A stretch of 64,000 nucleotides of DNA from Lujinxingia vulgaris (GTDB lineage: Bacteria > Myxococcota_A > Bradymonadia > Bradymonadales > Bradymonadaceae), in contig NZ_VOSL01000142.1 in assembly GCF_007997005.1 (NCBI RefSeq), positions 1-64,000 on the forward strand. Direction: 5' to 3'. Below, piece after piece: positions 1 through 9,675 of the stretch (within the stretch, counting starts at the first letter, position 1; each line of letters starts with the position of its first letter). The position numbers were made by a program, and so were the translations under genes. The notes below the pieces were generated by a model. It worked only from the letters and a program-made list of their open reading frames with translations. It had not been told where the DNA came from and did not search any database.

Positions 1-54
1 ATTGGATAGGCGGACGGCCTCGGTCTTGAAGTCCTTGGGATATTGTCTGCTCAT
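1..54 (-). CDS. IS3-family transposase OrfA, N-terminal fragment cut by the window edge
   Basis: The minus strand reads MSRQYPKDFKTEAVRLSN from an ATG at 54 and runs off the left edge. The YPKDFKTEAVRL pattern is the start of the helix-turn-helix OrfA of IS3/IS911-type insertion sequences. A GAGG ribosome-binding site lies about 8 bases upstream. Only 18 codons are visible, so the family call is good but intactness cannot be judged. A candidate terminal repeat of the element lies just outside it at about 92-121. Confidence 0.75.
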   Translation of the reverse strand, partial: MSRQYPKDFKTEAVRLSN

Positions 55-91
55 CGGAACACCTCGTTGTGGTTACTAAAACCATTCTCTT

Positions 92-121
92 CGATGTGTC
101 CGGGAAATTGAAGGAACCTCA
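92..121 (-). mobile_element. Candidate terminal inverted repeat of the IS3-like element
   Basis: Read on the minus strand from 121, the sequence begins TGAGGTTCCTTCAATTTCCC. It starts with the TG typical of IS3-family ends and lies about 65 bases before the transposase start, as expected for a left end. The partner repeat is outside the window, so the boundary is inferred. Confidence 0.45.
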
Positions 122-122
122 A

Positions 123-190
123 CTTCCATGTTCGAACGCCTGGCACCCGATCCTCACTTCCATGTTCGAACGCCTGGCACCCGTGCAGGA
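123..190 (+). repeat. Dispersed GCCTGGCACC repeat, 2 copies, 34-bp period
   Basis: Two copies with cores at 137 and 171 lie directly against the candidate IS end at 121. The spacer text is CCTCACTTCCATG. No gene is seen between the IS and RNase Z. Confidence 0.9.
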
Positions 191-306
191 ACCCATGACC
201 CCGGTTGACCCGATCCCTGCGATCGTCCATGGTGGCCGACCTTCTGGCGCTGCCTCCGCGGGCGCCCTGACGCTTCATCGATTTTGCCTGCCTCGACCAT
301 CGTACC

Positions 307-1230
307 ATGTCCATTCAACTCGTTTTTCTCGGGACCGGCAGCGGCAAACCCATGCCGCAGCGCAACGTCTCATCGGTCGCACTCTTTCGCGAAGGGGAGC
401 TCTTTCTCTTCGACTGCGGCGAGGCCACACAGCTGCAGCTGACCCGCTCCGGACTCCGCCCCGGCGCGCTGCGCGCGATCTTTCTGAGCCACTTTCACGG
501 CGACCACGTCAACGGCCTGCCGGGCCTGCTGGGCTCACTGACACTGAACCAGCGTGACGATGCGCTCGATATCTACGGGCCTCGCGGCTTGCGGCGTTGG
601 TTCAAAACCCTTCACGACCTCCACATTCTTCGCCCGGGGTTTCGGGTGCGTCTGCACGAGATCACGGAAGCCAGCAGGGTCTTTGATGGCGAGGGCTTCC
701 ACGTCGAGACGCAGGCCCTGAACCACCGCATCGACACCTGGGGTTACGCCCTCGTCGAAGACAGCCGCCCGGGACGCTTTGATCTGGAGCGGGCCCGCGC
801 TCTGAACATCCCCTCGGGCCCCATCTTCGGGAAGTTGCAGCGTGGCGAAACCATCACGCTCGAGGACGGCCGTACGATCGAGCCTTCGCAGGTGCTCGGC
901 CCGGCTCGGCCCGGTCTGAAGATCGCCTACTGCTGCGACACCGTTCCCTGCCCCGAAGCCATCGCGTTGGCCCGCGACGCCGACCTCCTCATCCACGAGG
1001 CGACCTACGTGGCTGGCGATGAACGAAGCGCCCATCAGCGTGGACACTCAACCTCCGCCGATGCCGCACGATGCGCCCGTGATGCCAACGCAAAGCGCCT
1101 GATCCTGACGCACATCTCCCAAAAACACCTCAACCTGGAAGAGGTTGTTCAGGGAGCGCGCTCCATCTTTCCCAACGTTGAGATCGCGCGCGATCTGGCT
1201 GAATTTACGGTCGAGCGCCGCGATAGCTAA
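307..1230 (+). CDS. rnz: Ribonuclease Z (tRNA 3' processing endonuclease)
   Basis: The 307-residue protein has the short-form RNase Z layout. It starts with a beta-lactamase-fold strand (LVFLGTGSGKPMPQRN, residues 5-20), carries the zinc motif HFHGDH near residue 63, and has later metal ligands in YCCDT (about residue 204) and in LILTHIS near residue 268. The family cleaves pre-tRNA 3' trailers in the cytoplasm, and the length is normal for the bacterial single-domain form. The start is the ATG at 307; no strong ribosome-binding site precedes it, but the protein begins exactly where the family does. It is transcribed alone and followed by a 12-copy repeat array and a hairpin terminator shared with the convergent protease gene. 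Confidence 0.95.
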   Translation: MSIQLVFLGTGSGKPMPQRNVSSVALFREGELFLFDCGEATQLQLTRSGLRPGALRAIFLSHFHGDHVNGLPGLLGSLTLNQRDDALDIYGPRGLRRWFKTLHDLHILRPGFRVRLHEITEASRVFDGEGFHVETQALNHRIDTWGYALVEDSRPGRFDLERARALNIPSGPIFGKLQRGETITLEDGRTIEPSQVLGPARPGLKIAYCCDTVPCPEAIALARDADLLIHEATYVAGDERSAHQRGHSTSADAARCARDANAKRLILTHISQKHLNLEEVVQGARSIFPNVEIARDLAEFTVERRDS

Positions 1231-1250
1231 CGCGGTGGGCGCATCACCTG

Positions 1251-1650
1251 CAGCGACGCCTGGCACCCGCGCAAAATCCTTGTGTTCGAACGCCTGGCAC
1301 CCGCGCAAAATCCTTGTGTTCGAACGCCTGGCACCCGATCTTCAACACCATGTTCGGACGCCTGGCACCCGATCTTCAACACCATGTTCGAACGCCTGGC
1401 ACCCGATCTTCAGCATCATGTTCGAACGCCTGGCACCCGATCTTCAGCACCATGTTCGAACGCCTGGCACCCGATCACAGATGCCTCGTTCGATTGCCTG
1501 GCACCCGATCTTCAACACCATGTTCGAACGCCTGGCACCCGATCTTCAACACCATGTTCGAACGCCTGGCACCCGATCTTCAACACCATGTTCGAACGCC
1601 TGGCACCCGATCTTCAACACCATGTTCGGACGCCTGGCACCCGATCACGC
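1251..1650 (+). repeat. Dispersed GCCTGGCACC repeat, 12 copies at exactly 34 bp
   Basis: Cores lie at 1257, 1291, 1325, 1359, 1393, 1427, 1461, 1495, 1529, 1563, 1597 and 1631, each 34 bases from the last. Most copies read GAACGCCTGGCACCCGATC followed by the spacer TTCAACACCATG or a close variant. Apparent ORFs across this stretch are a by-product of the stop-free unit. It fills the gap between the convergent rnz and S41 protease genes. Confidence 0.95.
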
Positions 1651-1662
1651 CCCCAGAACACA

Positions 1663-1696
1663 AAAAACGCCCGGATCGCAGGATCCGGGCGTTTTT
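1663..1696. terminator. Bidirectional intrinsic terminator between rnz and the S41 protease gene
   Basis: A perfect 15-bp stem (1663-1677 paired with 1682-1696) with a 4-base loop has an A-run on its left and a T-run on its right, so it can end transcription from both sides. It lies 27 bases past the protease stop codon and after the repeat array behind rnz. Confidence 0.9.
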
Positions 1697-1723
1697 ATGC
1701 TACGGGGTCTTCGTCCCGACGAA

Positions 1724-4714
1724 TCAGCTGCGTTCGCGGTAAACGTACACGCTCTCGGTGGTCATCAAGCCGGACTCGTCACGTGTCACCAGCGAGATGC
1801 GGTTCATGCCTTCGAAGAGAGGCACTTGCGCGTCAAACGACACCTCGTCGCGATCGACGCGCTCGTAGTTGAGCTTGCGCGTCTGGACATCGCGGGGGCC
1901 CCCCTGACGTTGCACCACCACGTAGTAGTCTTGAATCAGGCCCTCATCGCGGATGGTGCCCTTGAGCTGCACGGCCGCATCGCCCGTCAGCATCTGAGTG
2001 GGGTTGAGCGACACCATCGGCTTCTGGAAACGGCTCCAGGTCGCCACACTCTCATCGGCCGACGCCTCGCCACCGTCCATCGTGGCGTTGTCGGCGCTGA
2101 CCCAGACCTCGCGCTCCCCGAGCTTGAGCTTGAGCCAGTCACCGCTGCGAGCTTCGACCTCCAGGCGAGCACCGGGTTCCAGACGCGCCACCTCGGCGCT
2201 TTGGGCGTGCGCGCCGACGTGCGAGACGGCGCCCTGCGCACCGATCGTGGCCACGCCTTCGGCGTCCTCCACCGGCGCCACATCGTCGATCACCGGGATC
2301 TCCAGGATCTTTTGCACAAACTCACGGTAGGCCATGTCGTAGAGGTCGAGCTCCAGGCGAGCCACGCCTTCATCGGGGCTTCGACGCACACGGAACTCGA
2401 AGTCGAACTGCTCGGTGCCGCCTGCCGCCAGGTCTTCCACGGTGCCTCGCCCGCGATTCAGGTAGATGGCGTCACCAGAGAGGTTCTTGAGGTAGACCAT
2501 GACCTCATCGCTGGGCACCGCACCGACGTTCTCCAGGTGAATGCGCAGGGTGACGTCTTCTTCTGTCTGTAAGATCCCGTCACCGTTGCCACCGAGCACC
2601 TCGTAGGAGAACGCGAACTGCGGACGCTCCTGCCCCTCGATGGGAAGATCGAAGTGGTGTTCGCCGGCAAACTCCTGCTCGTCATCGCTGACCACAAATT
2701 CCATGCGATCGTGGCGGCTGGCGCTGTCTTTGGGGATCTCCAGAGTGACGGTCCACTCACGGGTCTCGCCGGGATCGACTTTCCCGAAGATGAACTCACG
2801 GTGACGCAGCAGGAGGTTGTCGGAGCGCGTCAGCGCTTTAACGCGGTAGAGCGGCTCGGTGCCCCGGTTGGTCAGCGCGGCGGTGACCTCCACCTCCTGA
2901 CCGGCCTCCCAGGGGCCTTCGCTTGCGGCGCGAACCTCAAGCTCATAATCGGCGTTTGCCACCGACTCTCCGGCGCTCCAGTCGACGCCCATCTTGCTCA
3001 GCTCGGCTTTGATCTCGCTTAGCTCCGTATCAAAGATCGTCTGCAGCTCGCCCTGAAGCTTCTCCAGAAGCGCCTCCCGGCGATGCTCTTCGCCGGCGGC
3101 GACAAGGAGTCGCTGCGCCAGACGAATCTCAAAATCTTCGCGGAACTCATCCGGGTTGACGAACTCCTCTTCCTCTTCATTGAGGGCGTCTTCATCCAGG
3201 TAGCGGATCTGCCGCACCACACCACCGGCATCCGGCTGCGTGGTGGGATTGGCCAGCGTCATCGCCAGGTCGCTCTCACGCTGCATCGACTGCGACAAAA
3301 ACATATTGACCGAGTCCGGGGTCACCACCACCGGAATTGTGCGCAGATCGGGGATGATCCCTTCATTCTGGATCGAAACGCCGCCCGGGGTCAGGTACTG
3401 CGCCACCGTCAGCTTGAGCGCCGAGTCGTCCGGGAACTCATAAAGAATCTGCACCGTGCCCTTACCAAAGGTCGTGTCGCCCAGCACCACCGCGCGATCG
3501 TTCTTCTGCAGCGCGCCGGCCACAATCTCACTGGCCGAAGCGCTACCACCGTTGACCAGCACCACGATCGGGTAGTTCGGCTCGGTCCCGGCACGATTCG
3601 CGGACTTCGTCTCCCGCAGCTTATTGCCGACCCCGACCGTGCTCACGATCGTCCCCTCGTCGACAAAGAGATCGCTGATGCGAATCGACTGCTCCAGAAG
3701 CCCGCCCGGGTTATCGCGCATATCCAGGATCAGCCCCTGCATCCCTCCCATCTGCTCTTTAAGCTCGGCAAGATGCGTACGCACATCGCTGTAGGTGTTG
3801 GCCTGGAAATTCTTGATGCGCAGATACCCCACCTTCTCGGCCAGCGGCTTGGAGTCCACGCTCTCGATCTTGATCACCGCGCGCGTCACCGTGAACTCGC
3901 GCGGCTCCGGCCAGTTCGCCCGCTGAATCCAGAGATTCACATCGGTGCCCGGCTCCCCGCGAAGCAAATTCACCGCCTCGTTGAGGTTCATGTTGATCGT
4001 CGACTCCTCCCCGATGCGCACAATGCGATCCTGAGCCTTGATGCCCCGCTGCGAGGCCGGCGTCCCTTCAATCGGGCTGATCACGGTCAGCTGACCATCG
4101 CGGATCGAGATCACGATCCCCAGCCCACCAAAACGCCCCCCCGTCTGGGTCTGCATCTCCTCATAATAGGTCGGCGGCAAAAGGTTGCTGTGCGGATCCA
4201 GCGTGGAGAGCAGCCCGTTGATCGCGGCGTACTCGATATCCTCATTCTTGCGCTCGGGATCCTCGGGTAGATGCTGCTCCACAAACAAAAAGATCTCTTT
4301 GAGACGAAGGCTCATCTCCCAGAGGCTCTCCATGGAGTTGGCCTCAAACTCACGCCGCTCCGAGCCCACCTGCACCACCACCTTCTCCGGGCTCTGCTCG
4401 GGGTCGTCGACCTCATAGCTGACCACAAACTCCGGGATCTGGTTTTGCACCGCCTCCAGAGACGCGATCAACATCTTGGCCGGCTCAATGCGCTCGGGCT
4501 CCACGTAGTTATCCTTCAACTGCAGGAGCACCCGGTTGAGGATCCGCAACGACGAGAAGCGATAGGCTTCTTCCTCCCCCTCCTGGGCCGAGACCGTCGC
4601 CTGACTCAGATCAAACTGCACCCCGCGCTCGCCAAGCTGCACGCTCAGCGCGAACGCGATCGTCACGGCGACCGCCGCTACCACATAGCGACCCTGTCGT
4701 TTCATAAAGCTCAT
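1724..4714 (-). CDS. Large S41-family (C-terminal processing) serine protease
   Basis: The 996-residue protein starts with a hydrophobic export or anchor segment (residues 10-27). A PDZ domain (GGLGIVISIRDGQ, about 193-280) precedes the S41 catalytic domain. The catalytic serine is in NGGSASASEI (about residue 390) and the lysine in FGKGTVQ (about residue 415), the Ser-Lys dyad of CtpA/Tsp proteases. This family trims or degrades envelope proteins in the periplasm. It is about twice the usual Ctp length: the extra C-terminal half looks like beta-sandwich domains of the CARDB type (about 610-800) and an SH3-like segment (GDWLKLKLGEREVWVS, near 860). The ATG at 4714 has an AGGAAAG ribosome-binding site. 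It is divergent from the kinase gene. The protease call is firm; the C-terminal domains are inferred. Confidence 0.9.
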   Translation of the reverse strand: MSFMKRQGRYVVAAVAVTIAFALSVQLGERGVQFDLSQATVSAQEGEEEAYRFSSLRILNRVLLQLKDNYVEPERIEPAKMLIASLEAVQNQIPEFVVSYEVDDPEQSPEKVVVQVGSERREFEANSMESLWEMSLRLKEIFLFVEQHLPEDPERKNEDIEYAAINGLLSTLDPHSNLLPPTYYEEMQTQTGGRFGGLGIVISIRDGQLTVISPIEGTPASQRGIKAQDRIVRIGEESTINMNLNEAVNLLRGEPGTDVNLWIQRANWPEPREFTVTRAVIKIESVDSKPLAEKVGYLRIKNFQANTYSDVRTHLAELKEQMGGMQGLILDMRDNPGGLLEQSIRISDLFVDEGTIVSTVGVGNKLRETKSANRAGTEPNYPIVVLVNGGSASASEIVAGALQKNDRAVVLGDTTFGKGTVQILYEFPDDSALKLTVAQYLTPGGVSIQNEGIIPDLRTIPVVVTPDSVNMFLSQSMQRESDLAMTLANPTTQPDAGGVVRQIRYLDEDALNEEEEEFVNPDEFREDFEIRLAQRLLVAAGEEHRREALLEKLQGELQTIFDTELSEIKAELSKMGVDWSAGESVANADYELEVRAASEGPWEAGQEVEVTAALTNRGTEPLYRVKALTRSDNLLLRHREFIFGKVDPGETREWTVTLEIPKDSASRHDRMEFVVSDDEQEFAGEHHFDLPIEGQERPQFAFSYEVLGGNGDGILQTEEDVTLRIHLENVGAVPSDEVMVYLKNLSGDAIYLNRGRGTVEDLAAGGTEQFDFEFRVRRSPDEGVARLELDLYDMAYREFVQKILEIPVIDDVAPVEDAEGVATIGAQGAVSHVGAHAQSAEVARLEPGARLEVEARSGDWLKLKLGEREVWVSADNATMDGGEASADESVATWSRFQKPMVSLNPTQMLTGDAAVQLKGTIRDEGLIQDYYVVVQRQGGPRDVQTRKLNYERVDRDEVSFDAQVPLFEGMNRISLVTRDESGLMTTESVYVYRERS

Positions 4715-4965
4715 GTCTTTCCTGATCGTCTCCCCTCGCTACATGCACGCACGCCGCGAGCGGTTTTTTGTCTCAAATTCACCATCGGGATCTTAGGTCG
4801 ACGCCTCACCAATCGACAACCCGTGCTGCCCCACCTCAAAGCGCGTTGGCTCGACGCATGGCGTCTTTCCGCCCATCAAAGGTGGTTCCCCCACTGCCAG
4901 ATTCAACGTCGCCCCGGCACCCTACCATTCCCGCCCAAATTGTCCCACATCTTCTTACAGATCGA

Positions 4966-5090
4966 ACCGGGTGCCAGGCATTCGTACATCTCACTCACGC
5001 ACGGGTGCCAGGCATTCGTACACGGCACTCGTACGGGTGCCAGGCATCCGTACATCTCACTCACGCACGGGTGCCAGGCGTTCGTACATC
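4966..5090 (-). repeat. Dispersed repeat, 4 copies in reverse orientation
   Basis: GGGTGCCAGGC copies have cores at 4971, 5005, 5037 and 5071 (spacings 34, 32, 34), with spacer text such as TACATCTCACTCACGCAC. They sit in the 483-bp divergent gap between the S41 protease and kinase genes. I see no other gene there. Confidence 0.9.
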
Positions 5091-5197
5091 TTCACAACGC
5101 CCATCTCCTTTACTCTTGCCACCTTTCCCCACACAGGCCATCATGGCTCGCCACGCCTGACCCCTCTTTTTAGCTGCCCGTAGATCGAGTTGTTCCC

Positions 5198-6442
5198 ATG
5201 GCCCTGATGCCCGCTGCCGGCGACATCGTCGACGATGTCTTCCGCGTCGAAGAAGAGATCGACAGCGGCAACTTCGGCGCCGTCTACAAAGTTCGTGATC
5301 TTCTGGAGCACCGCACGCTCGCGCTCAAGGTCCTCAAGCCCGGCCCCCACGATGAGAACGAGCTGCGCCAGCGCTTTGAGCGCGAGGCCAGCCTCATCTA
5401 CAGCCTGCGACACCCCCACGTCGTCCAGGTCTACTACTACGGGCAGACCGAGTCGGGTCTCCCCTACATGGCCATGGAGTACCTGCAGGGCACCGACCTG
5501 CGCTCGTTGCTCCAGCACCACGGTGCCCTCTCCGAGGCCCTGGCGCGCCGCATCACCATCGAGGCCCTGGCCGCCCTGCATGCCGCCCACGCCACCGGCA
5601 TCGTCCACCGCGACTTAAAGCCGGCCAACATCTTTCTCGTCAACGACGGCGACCGCGGCCAGGTCAAGGTTCTGGACTTCGGCTTTGCCAAAGCCCTCGA
5701 CGGGGATACCGACTTTGAGATCACCAACGCCGGCACCCTGGTGGGAACCCCCGCCTACATGTCGCCGGAGCTGGTGCACAAAAAGAACGTCGGCCCTCAG
5801 GCCGACATCTACGCCTTAGGCCTTATTCTGGCCGAGATGCTCACCGGCGAGAAAGTCGTCAACATCGAGAATGTCTACGACACGATCGTCTTTCAGGGCT
5901 CCAAGAAAGACATCAAACTTCCCCGTGAGCTGCGCCGCTCGGTCTTTGCTCCCATCCTCGAGCGGGCCATCGCCAAAGACCTCGACCGCCGCTACCCGAG
6001 CGCCATCGAGATGATCGACGCGCTGCGCGCGCTCAATCTCGAAGGCGTCGGTCCCTACACCGACGATGTGCCCCTGACCAGCGCGCCGCCCTCCACCGGC
6101 ACCGCCGACCAGCAGGCCCACACGCGCCCCCGCTCGGACGGGCGCCCCTCCCTTGTGGAGGTCGACCAGGCCCTGGCCAACGCCTCCGCCCAGCACCTGG
6201 TGCTCGAGAGCGAGCCCACCGTCGACTACCCCCGCAACACCCAGCCACAACTGCAGCCTCGCCAGGCGGGCTACCGCCCCACCGCGCAGATGCCGGCCAT
6301 TTCGCGCAGCTCCACGGCCACCATGGCCACCGCCCTGCCCGAAGAGCCAGCCGAGGAGGGACGCTCCGCCTGGGTTGACATCGCGCTGGGGCTCGTCATT
6401 GGCGGCGTCGCGCTGGGCGCCATCCTCTTTTTCTTCACCTGA
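5198..6442 (+). CDS. Membrane-anchored Hanks-type Ser/Thr protein kinase
   Basis: The 414-residue protein has a kinase domain over about residues 10-280: a glycine-rich loop SGNFGAVYK, the lysine in LALKVLK (about 45), catalytic loop HRDLKPANI (about 139), metal-binding DFG (about 160) and GTPAYMSPE at the end of the activation loop. All key residues are present, so it should be active. A Pro/Thr-rich juxtamembrane linker follows (about 285-385). One transmembrane helix ends the protein (WVDIALGLVIGGVALGAIL), so the kinase faces the cytoplasm with almost nothing outside; PASTA or other sensor domains are absent. A vWA membrane protein follows on the same strand, and the two are probably cotranscribed. 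Start ATG at 5198. Confidence 0.92.
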   Translation: MALMPAAGDIVDDVFRVEEEIDSGNFGAVYKVRDLLEHRTLALKVLKPGPHDENELRQRFEREASLIYSLRHPHVVQVYYYGQTESGLPYMAMEYLQGTDLRSLLQHHGALSEALARRITIEALAALHAAHATGIVHRDLKPANIFLVNDGDRGQVKVLDFGFAKALDGDTDFEITNAGTLVGTPAYMSPELVHKKNVGPQADIYALGLILAEMLTGEKVVNIENVYDTIVFQGSKKDIKLPRELRRSVFAPILERAIAKDLDRRYPSAIEMIDALRALNLEGVGPYTDDVPLTSAPPSTGTADQQAHTRPRSDGRPSLVEVDQALANASAQHLVLESEPTVDYPRNTQPQLQPRQAGYRPTAQMPAISRSSTATMATALPEEPAEEGRSAWVDIALGLVIGGVALGAILFFFT

Positions 6443-6601
6443 CGACGCATCGTCTCGCCCCCACCACACACTTGAGAGCACGTTTGTCTCACTGATGCGC
6501 GTCTTCAACACGGTGAGCCCTCGGTGACGAACTGGCGAAGCACCGCGCTCTCCCTTAGGGTGGGAACATCGACGACGACCTCCGACCGAAGGTTCTCCCG
6601 C

Positions 6602-9394
6602 GTGCTTACCTCTGCCCCTGCCCACAACGCCCCACTGGCCCGCCCGGTACTGCTTCTGGCCGCACTGCTGCTCGCCAGCGTGACGCTGCTCTCTGCGCCT
6701 GTGCTCCACGCCCAGGAGAGCGCGCCGGCGTTGAGTGCGCAGTCGCGAAGCGTTCAATATCTCATCGTCATCGACGACTCCGGATCGATGCGCGTGCGCA
6801 CCGCCGAGGGACCGGCCGCCGATCCGGAGCGCCTGGCCATCTTCGCCACCCGCTCGCTGCTCAGCATGCTCGACGATCGCGATGAGGTCAGCGTGCTGCG
6901 CCTCAATGGCGCGCGCGAGGGCGAGTCCCCGATGCCGATCGCGCCGCTGGCGGAGAACCGCACGCGCCTGGGCACCATGCTCGCAAATGACGGCCCGGTG
7001 GCCGCCTACCCGGGCAAGCTCACCCCCTGCGCCTCGGCGCTGGAGGCGGTCCGCGAGGAGCTCAACCGCGCGCGACGCCCTAACACAGCCCAGGTCGTGC
7101 TCTTTCTGACCGACGGCGAATGCAACGACGCACAGGTGAACGCCACGCGCTACCTGAACTCAATCGATGCGCATAAAGACGGCCTCTTTCAGTTCTACCT
7201 GCTGCGCTGGCGCGGGCGAGTCTTCTCTCAGTACCTGGTCGACCTCGCCAGAGAGAGCGGCGGCAGCGTTGGAGAAGTCGGCGCCGATGACCCCACCGAC
7301 CTGCTCGCCCCCTTTGCCAACGCCCTCTCGCGCTCCCAGGGGTACAGCGCGCACTTGCTGCGCCCGGGCACCACCACCATCCCCGCCCACACCGGCGCGC
7401 GGCGAATGAGGCTTCTGGCCGTCGCCCCAGACCAGGGGAGCGAACTTCGCCTCAACCTCAACTCGCCAGAAGGCCAGCCGCGCACGCTCGGCGCCTCACG
7501 CACCGGCCTGCATCAGTACGAAGATGGCAAACGCTACCGCTACGTCGCCCTCGACTACGAGCCCGGCACCACCCCGGTCACCGTCCAGGTCGCCGGCGGC
7601 GCCAACCGCTGGCGCGTTGTCGCGCTCCCGGACTACCGCCTCTTTGTCGAGACCCGCGTTCAGCAGGGCCGCTGCGGTGGCCAGGGCGAAGATACCAACT
7701 TTGTGCAGGTGGGCGCGGGCATCTGCGTGACCCTCTCGCTCGTCAACGAAAAGGGTCAGGTGGTCAGCGCCGATGTCGCCTCCCGCGGCACCGAGGCGGC
7801 CATCCTCTACCAGGAGCCGGGCGCCGAGCCGCGCCGTCTTCCGGCGGCGGCCACCGACGAGGCTGCGGTCTTCCGCTTTGAGCGCGTCAACCTGCAGGAA
7901 GGCGATCACATCCTCTCGCCGCGCATCACGCTCCCCTCGGCCCAGGGCGCTCCGGTGACCCTGCGCGGGGCCGCGCGCACCCTCCAGGTCTCCACCCGCC
8001 GCATCTCCGCGACCCCGGCCAACCTGGAGGCCGGGGATCTCTTGCCCGGCACCGATCATTTTCAAGAAATCGTCATCGACGGGAACTTCCCCGCCACCCG
8101 CGCCCGCCTCACGGTGGCTCGCCCCGACGATCTTCCCGAATGCGTCACCTTCGCGCTCAGCGGCGTACCCGCAGGCCAGGCCCAGACCATTACCCCCGGC
8201 CAGACCTACACCCTGGAGACGCGTGTCGCCCCCTACTGCGGCCCGGTCGATCTGCGGCGCACCCTCGACAACGCCCTGCGACTGGAGTTCGACCGCGGCG
8301 CGCACTCCATCCCCATCCCTACTTTGGTGGTCCCGGTGCGCGCCGAGCTGATAAGCCAGCTGGCCGCTCCCACCGGGCTTGAGACCACTCTGCGTGGCGG
8401 ACAAAAACGCGACCTCCGCGTCAGCCTCTCCGGCAACCACCGCCGCGCGCAGCACTTCGACGCCGTCATCCTCCCCACCGACGAGCGCACCGGCTGGCCC
8501 GGCGATGATCTCCGGCTGACCTTCCTCGATGCCGATGGCAAACCCCTCCCCGAGAGCGACCAGGGCCAGGTCACCACCGATGTGGTCCACGCGCCTGGCA
8601 CCGAGGGCACGCCCTCCGCATCAAGCCCCGTCCTCACACTGCACCTGCGCGCCGACGCCTGCTGCGAGGCCGGCACCTACACCACCGAGATCGCGCTCGT
8701 GCCCCGCCAGGGTGCGAGCGCACCGCTGCGCCTTCCGTTGACCGTACACGTGGAGGCGGCCGGCATGTGGCGCTGCTGGGGCACCACCATCGCCCGCACC
8801 CTCCTCGTTCTACTCCTGGCCCTGCTGCTGGCCTACATCGCCAACATGTGGCGCTCCAGCCATTTTCTGGACCGCGACCGACTGGCCGACCGCCTCGTCC
8901 CCCTCTACTGGAGCGACTACGGTGAGACGCGCCCCCAGACCCGCTCGGCCGAAGATGTGCGCCGCATGGTACGCAAAAGCCTCGGGCTGTGGCCGCGCCT
9001 TAAAGCCTGGCTTGCCGCCAACCCCCTGGTCTTCGGTCTCCCCGGCCGCGACTACTATGAGAGCGCCGAGCTCGTGCTCGACGCCACGCGCAACATCCAC
9101 CGCAGTCGCCTGCGCCTGAGCCACGAGCGCGAGCTTCTCAGCGAACTTCGCACCACCCCTCGCCGCGGCCTGGCCAAGATCTACACCACCGCCCAGGGGG
9201 GCATCTCCTTCTACGCGGTGCCCGCCGAGGGCAACCGCCTTGGGGTCTTCGAAATGCAACGCGAGTTCGACGACTTCGCAGATCCGACCGTCGAGTTCGA
9301 ACCCAAACTCATCAACCTGCGCCGACGCACCGAGCTCATCGCTATGCACTCCGACCGCGAGCCCGACACGATGGCCGGCTGGCGCATCGGTTGA
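6602..9394 (+). CDS. Exported vWA-domain protein with one transmembrane helix and a cytoplasmic tail
   Basis: A signal peptide (LLLAALLLASVTLLSAPVLHAQ) is followed by a von Willebrand factor A domain with a metal site DDSGSM and LTDGEC. Beta-rich segments fill the middle. A transmembrane helix (TIARTLLVLLLALLLAYIANMW, about residues 730-752) leads to a cytoplasmic tail of about 180 residues with no recognised fold. I prefer the GTG at 6602, preceded by AAGG, because it places the signal peptide near the N-terminus; the frame is open to a GTG at 6524, which would add 26 atypical residues. The vWA fold binds a partner through a divalent metal and is probably periplasmic here. The kinase gene upstream suggests the tail may be phosphorylated, which is inference. 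Confidence 0.8.
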   Translation: MLTSAPAHNAPLARPVLLLAALLLASVTLLSAPVLHAQESAPALSAQSRSVQYLIVIDDSGSMRVRTAEGPAADPERLAIFATRSLLSMLDDRDEVSVLRLNGAREGESPMPIAPLAENRTRLGTMLANDGPVAAYPGKLTPCASALEAVREELNRARRPNTAQVVLFLTDGECNDAQVNATRYLNSIDAHKDGLFQFYLLRWRGRVFSQYLVDLARESGGSVGEVGADDPTDLLAPFANALSRSQGYSAHLLRPGTTTIPAHTGARRMRLLAVAPDQGSELRLNLNSPEGQPRTLGASRTGLHQYEDGKRYRYVALDYEPGTTPVTVQVAGGANRWRVVALPDYRLFVETRVQQGRCGGQGEDTNFVQVGAGICVTLSLVNEKGQVVSADVASRGTEAAILYQEPGAEPRRLPAAATDEAAVFRFERVNLQEGDHILSPRITLPSAQGAPVTLRGAARTLQVSTRRISATPANLEAGDLLPGTDHFQEIVIDGNFPATRARLTVARPDDLPECVTFALSGVPAGQAQTITPGQTYTLETRVAPYCGPVDLRRTLDNALRLEFDRGAHSIPIPTLVVPVRAELISQLAAPTGLETTLRGGQKRDLRVSLSGNHRRAQHFDAVILPTDERTGWPGDDLRLTFLDADGKPLPESDQGQVTTDVVHAPGTEGTPSASSPVLTLHLRADACCEAGTYTTEIALVPRQGASAPLRLPLTVHVEAAGMWRCWGTTIARTLLVLLLALLLAYIANMWRSSHFLDRDRLADRLVPLYWSDYGETRPQTRSAEDVRRMVRKSLGLWPRLKAWLAANPLVFGLPGRDYYESAELVLDATRNIHRSRLRLSHERELLSELRTTPRRGLAKIYTTAQGGISFYAVPAEGNRLGVFEMQREFDDFADPTVEFEPKLINLRRRTELIAMHSDREPDTMAGWRIG

Positions 9395-9408
9395 TTTGAT
9401 TCAAAGCG

Positions 9409-9666
9409 CCCGGGTGCCAGGCGATCGAACGCCTGGCACCCGATCACAGCCTTCATGTTCGAACGCCTGGCACCCGATCACAGCCTTCATGTTCGAACGC
9501 CTGGCACCCGATCACAGCCTTCATGTTTGAACGCCTGGCACCCGATCACAGCCTTCATGTTCGAACGCCTGGCACCCGATCACAGATGCGGCGCGATCGA
9601 ACGCCTGGCACCCGATCACAGATGCGGCGCGATCGAACGCCTGGCACCCGATCACAGCCTTCATGT
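9409..9666 (+). repeat. Dispersed repeat, 7 forward copies plus 1 inverted, mostly 34-bp period
   Basis: An inverted GGGTGCCAGGC at 9411 is followed by forward cores at 9430, 9464, 9498, 9532, 9566, 9602 and 9638. Spacers are mostly ACAGCCTTCATG. The array fills the gap between the convergent vWA and carboxyltransferase genes, where no T-run terminator is visible. Confidence 0.93.
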
Positions 9667-9675
9667 TCGAAAAAC

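Noticed and set aside
1251-1650. CRISPR array (regular 34-bp period)
   Set aside because: Spacers are only about 12-15 bases and nearly identical to each other, and no cas genes occur; this is a tandem repeat.
1145-2572. Long plus-strand frame across the repeats and opposite the S41 protease
   Set aside because: It consists of translated repeats joined to an antisense shadow of the protease; the frame is open only because the repeat lacks stops and the DNA is GC-rich.
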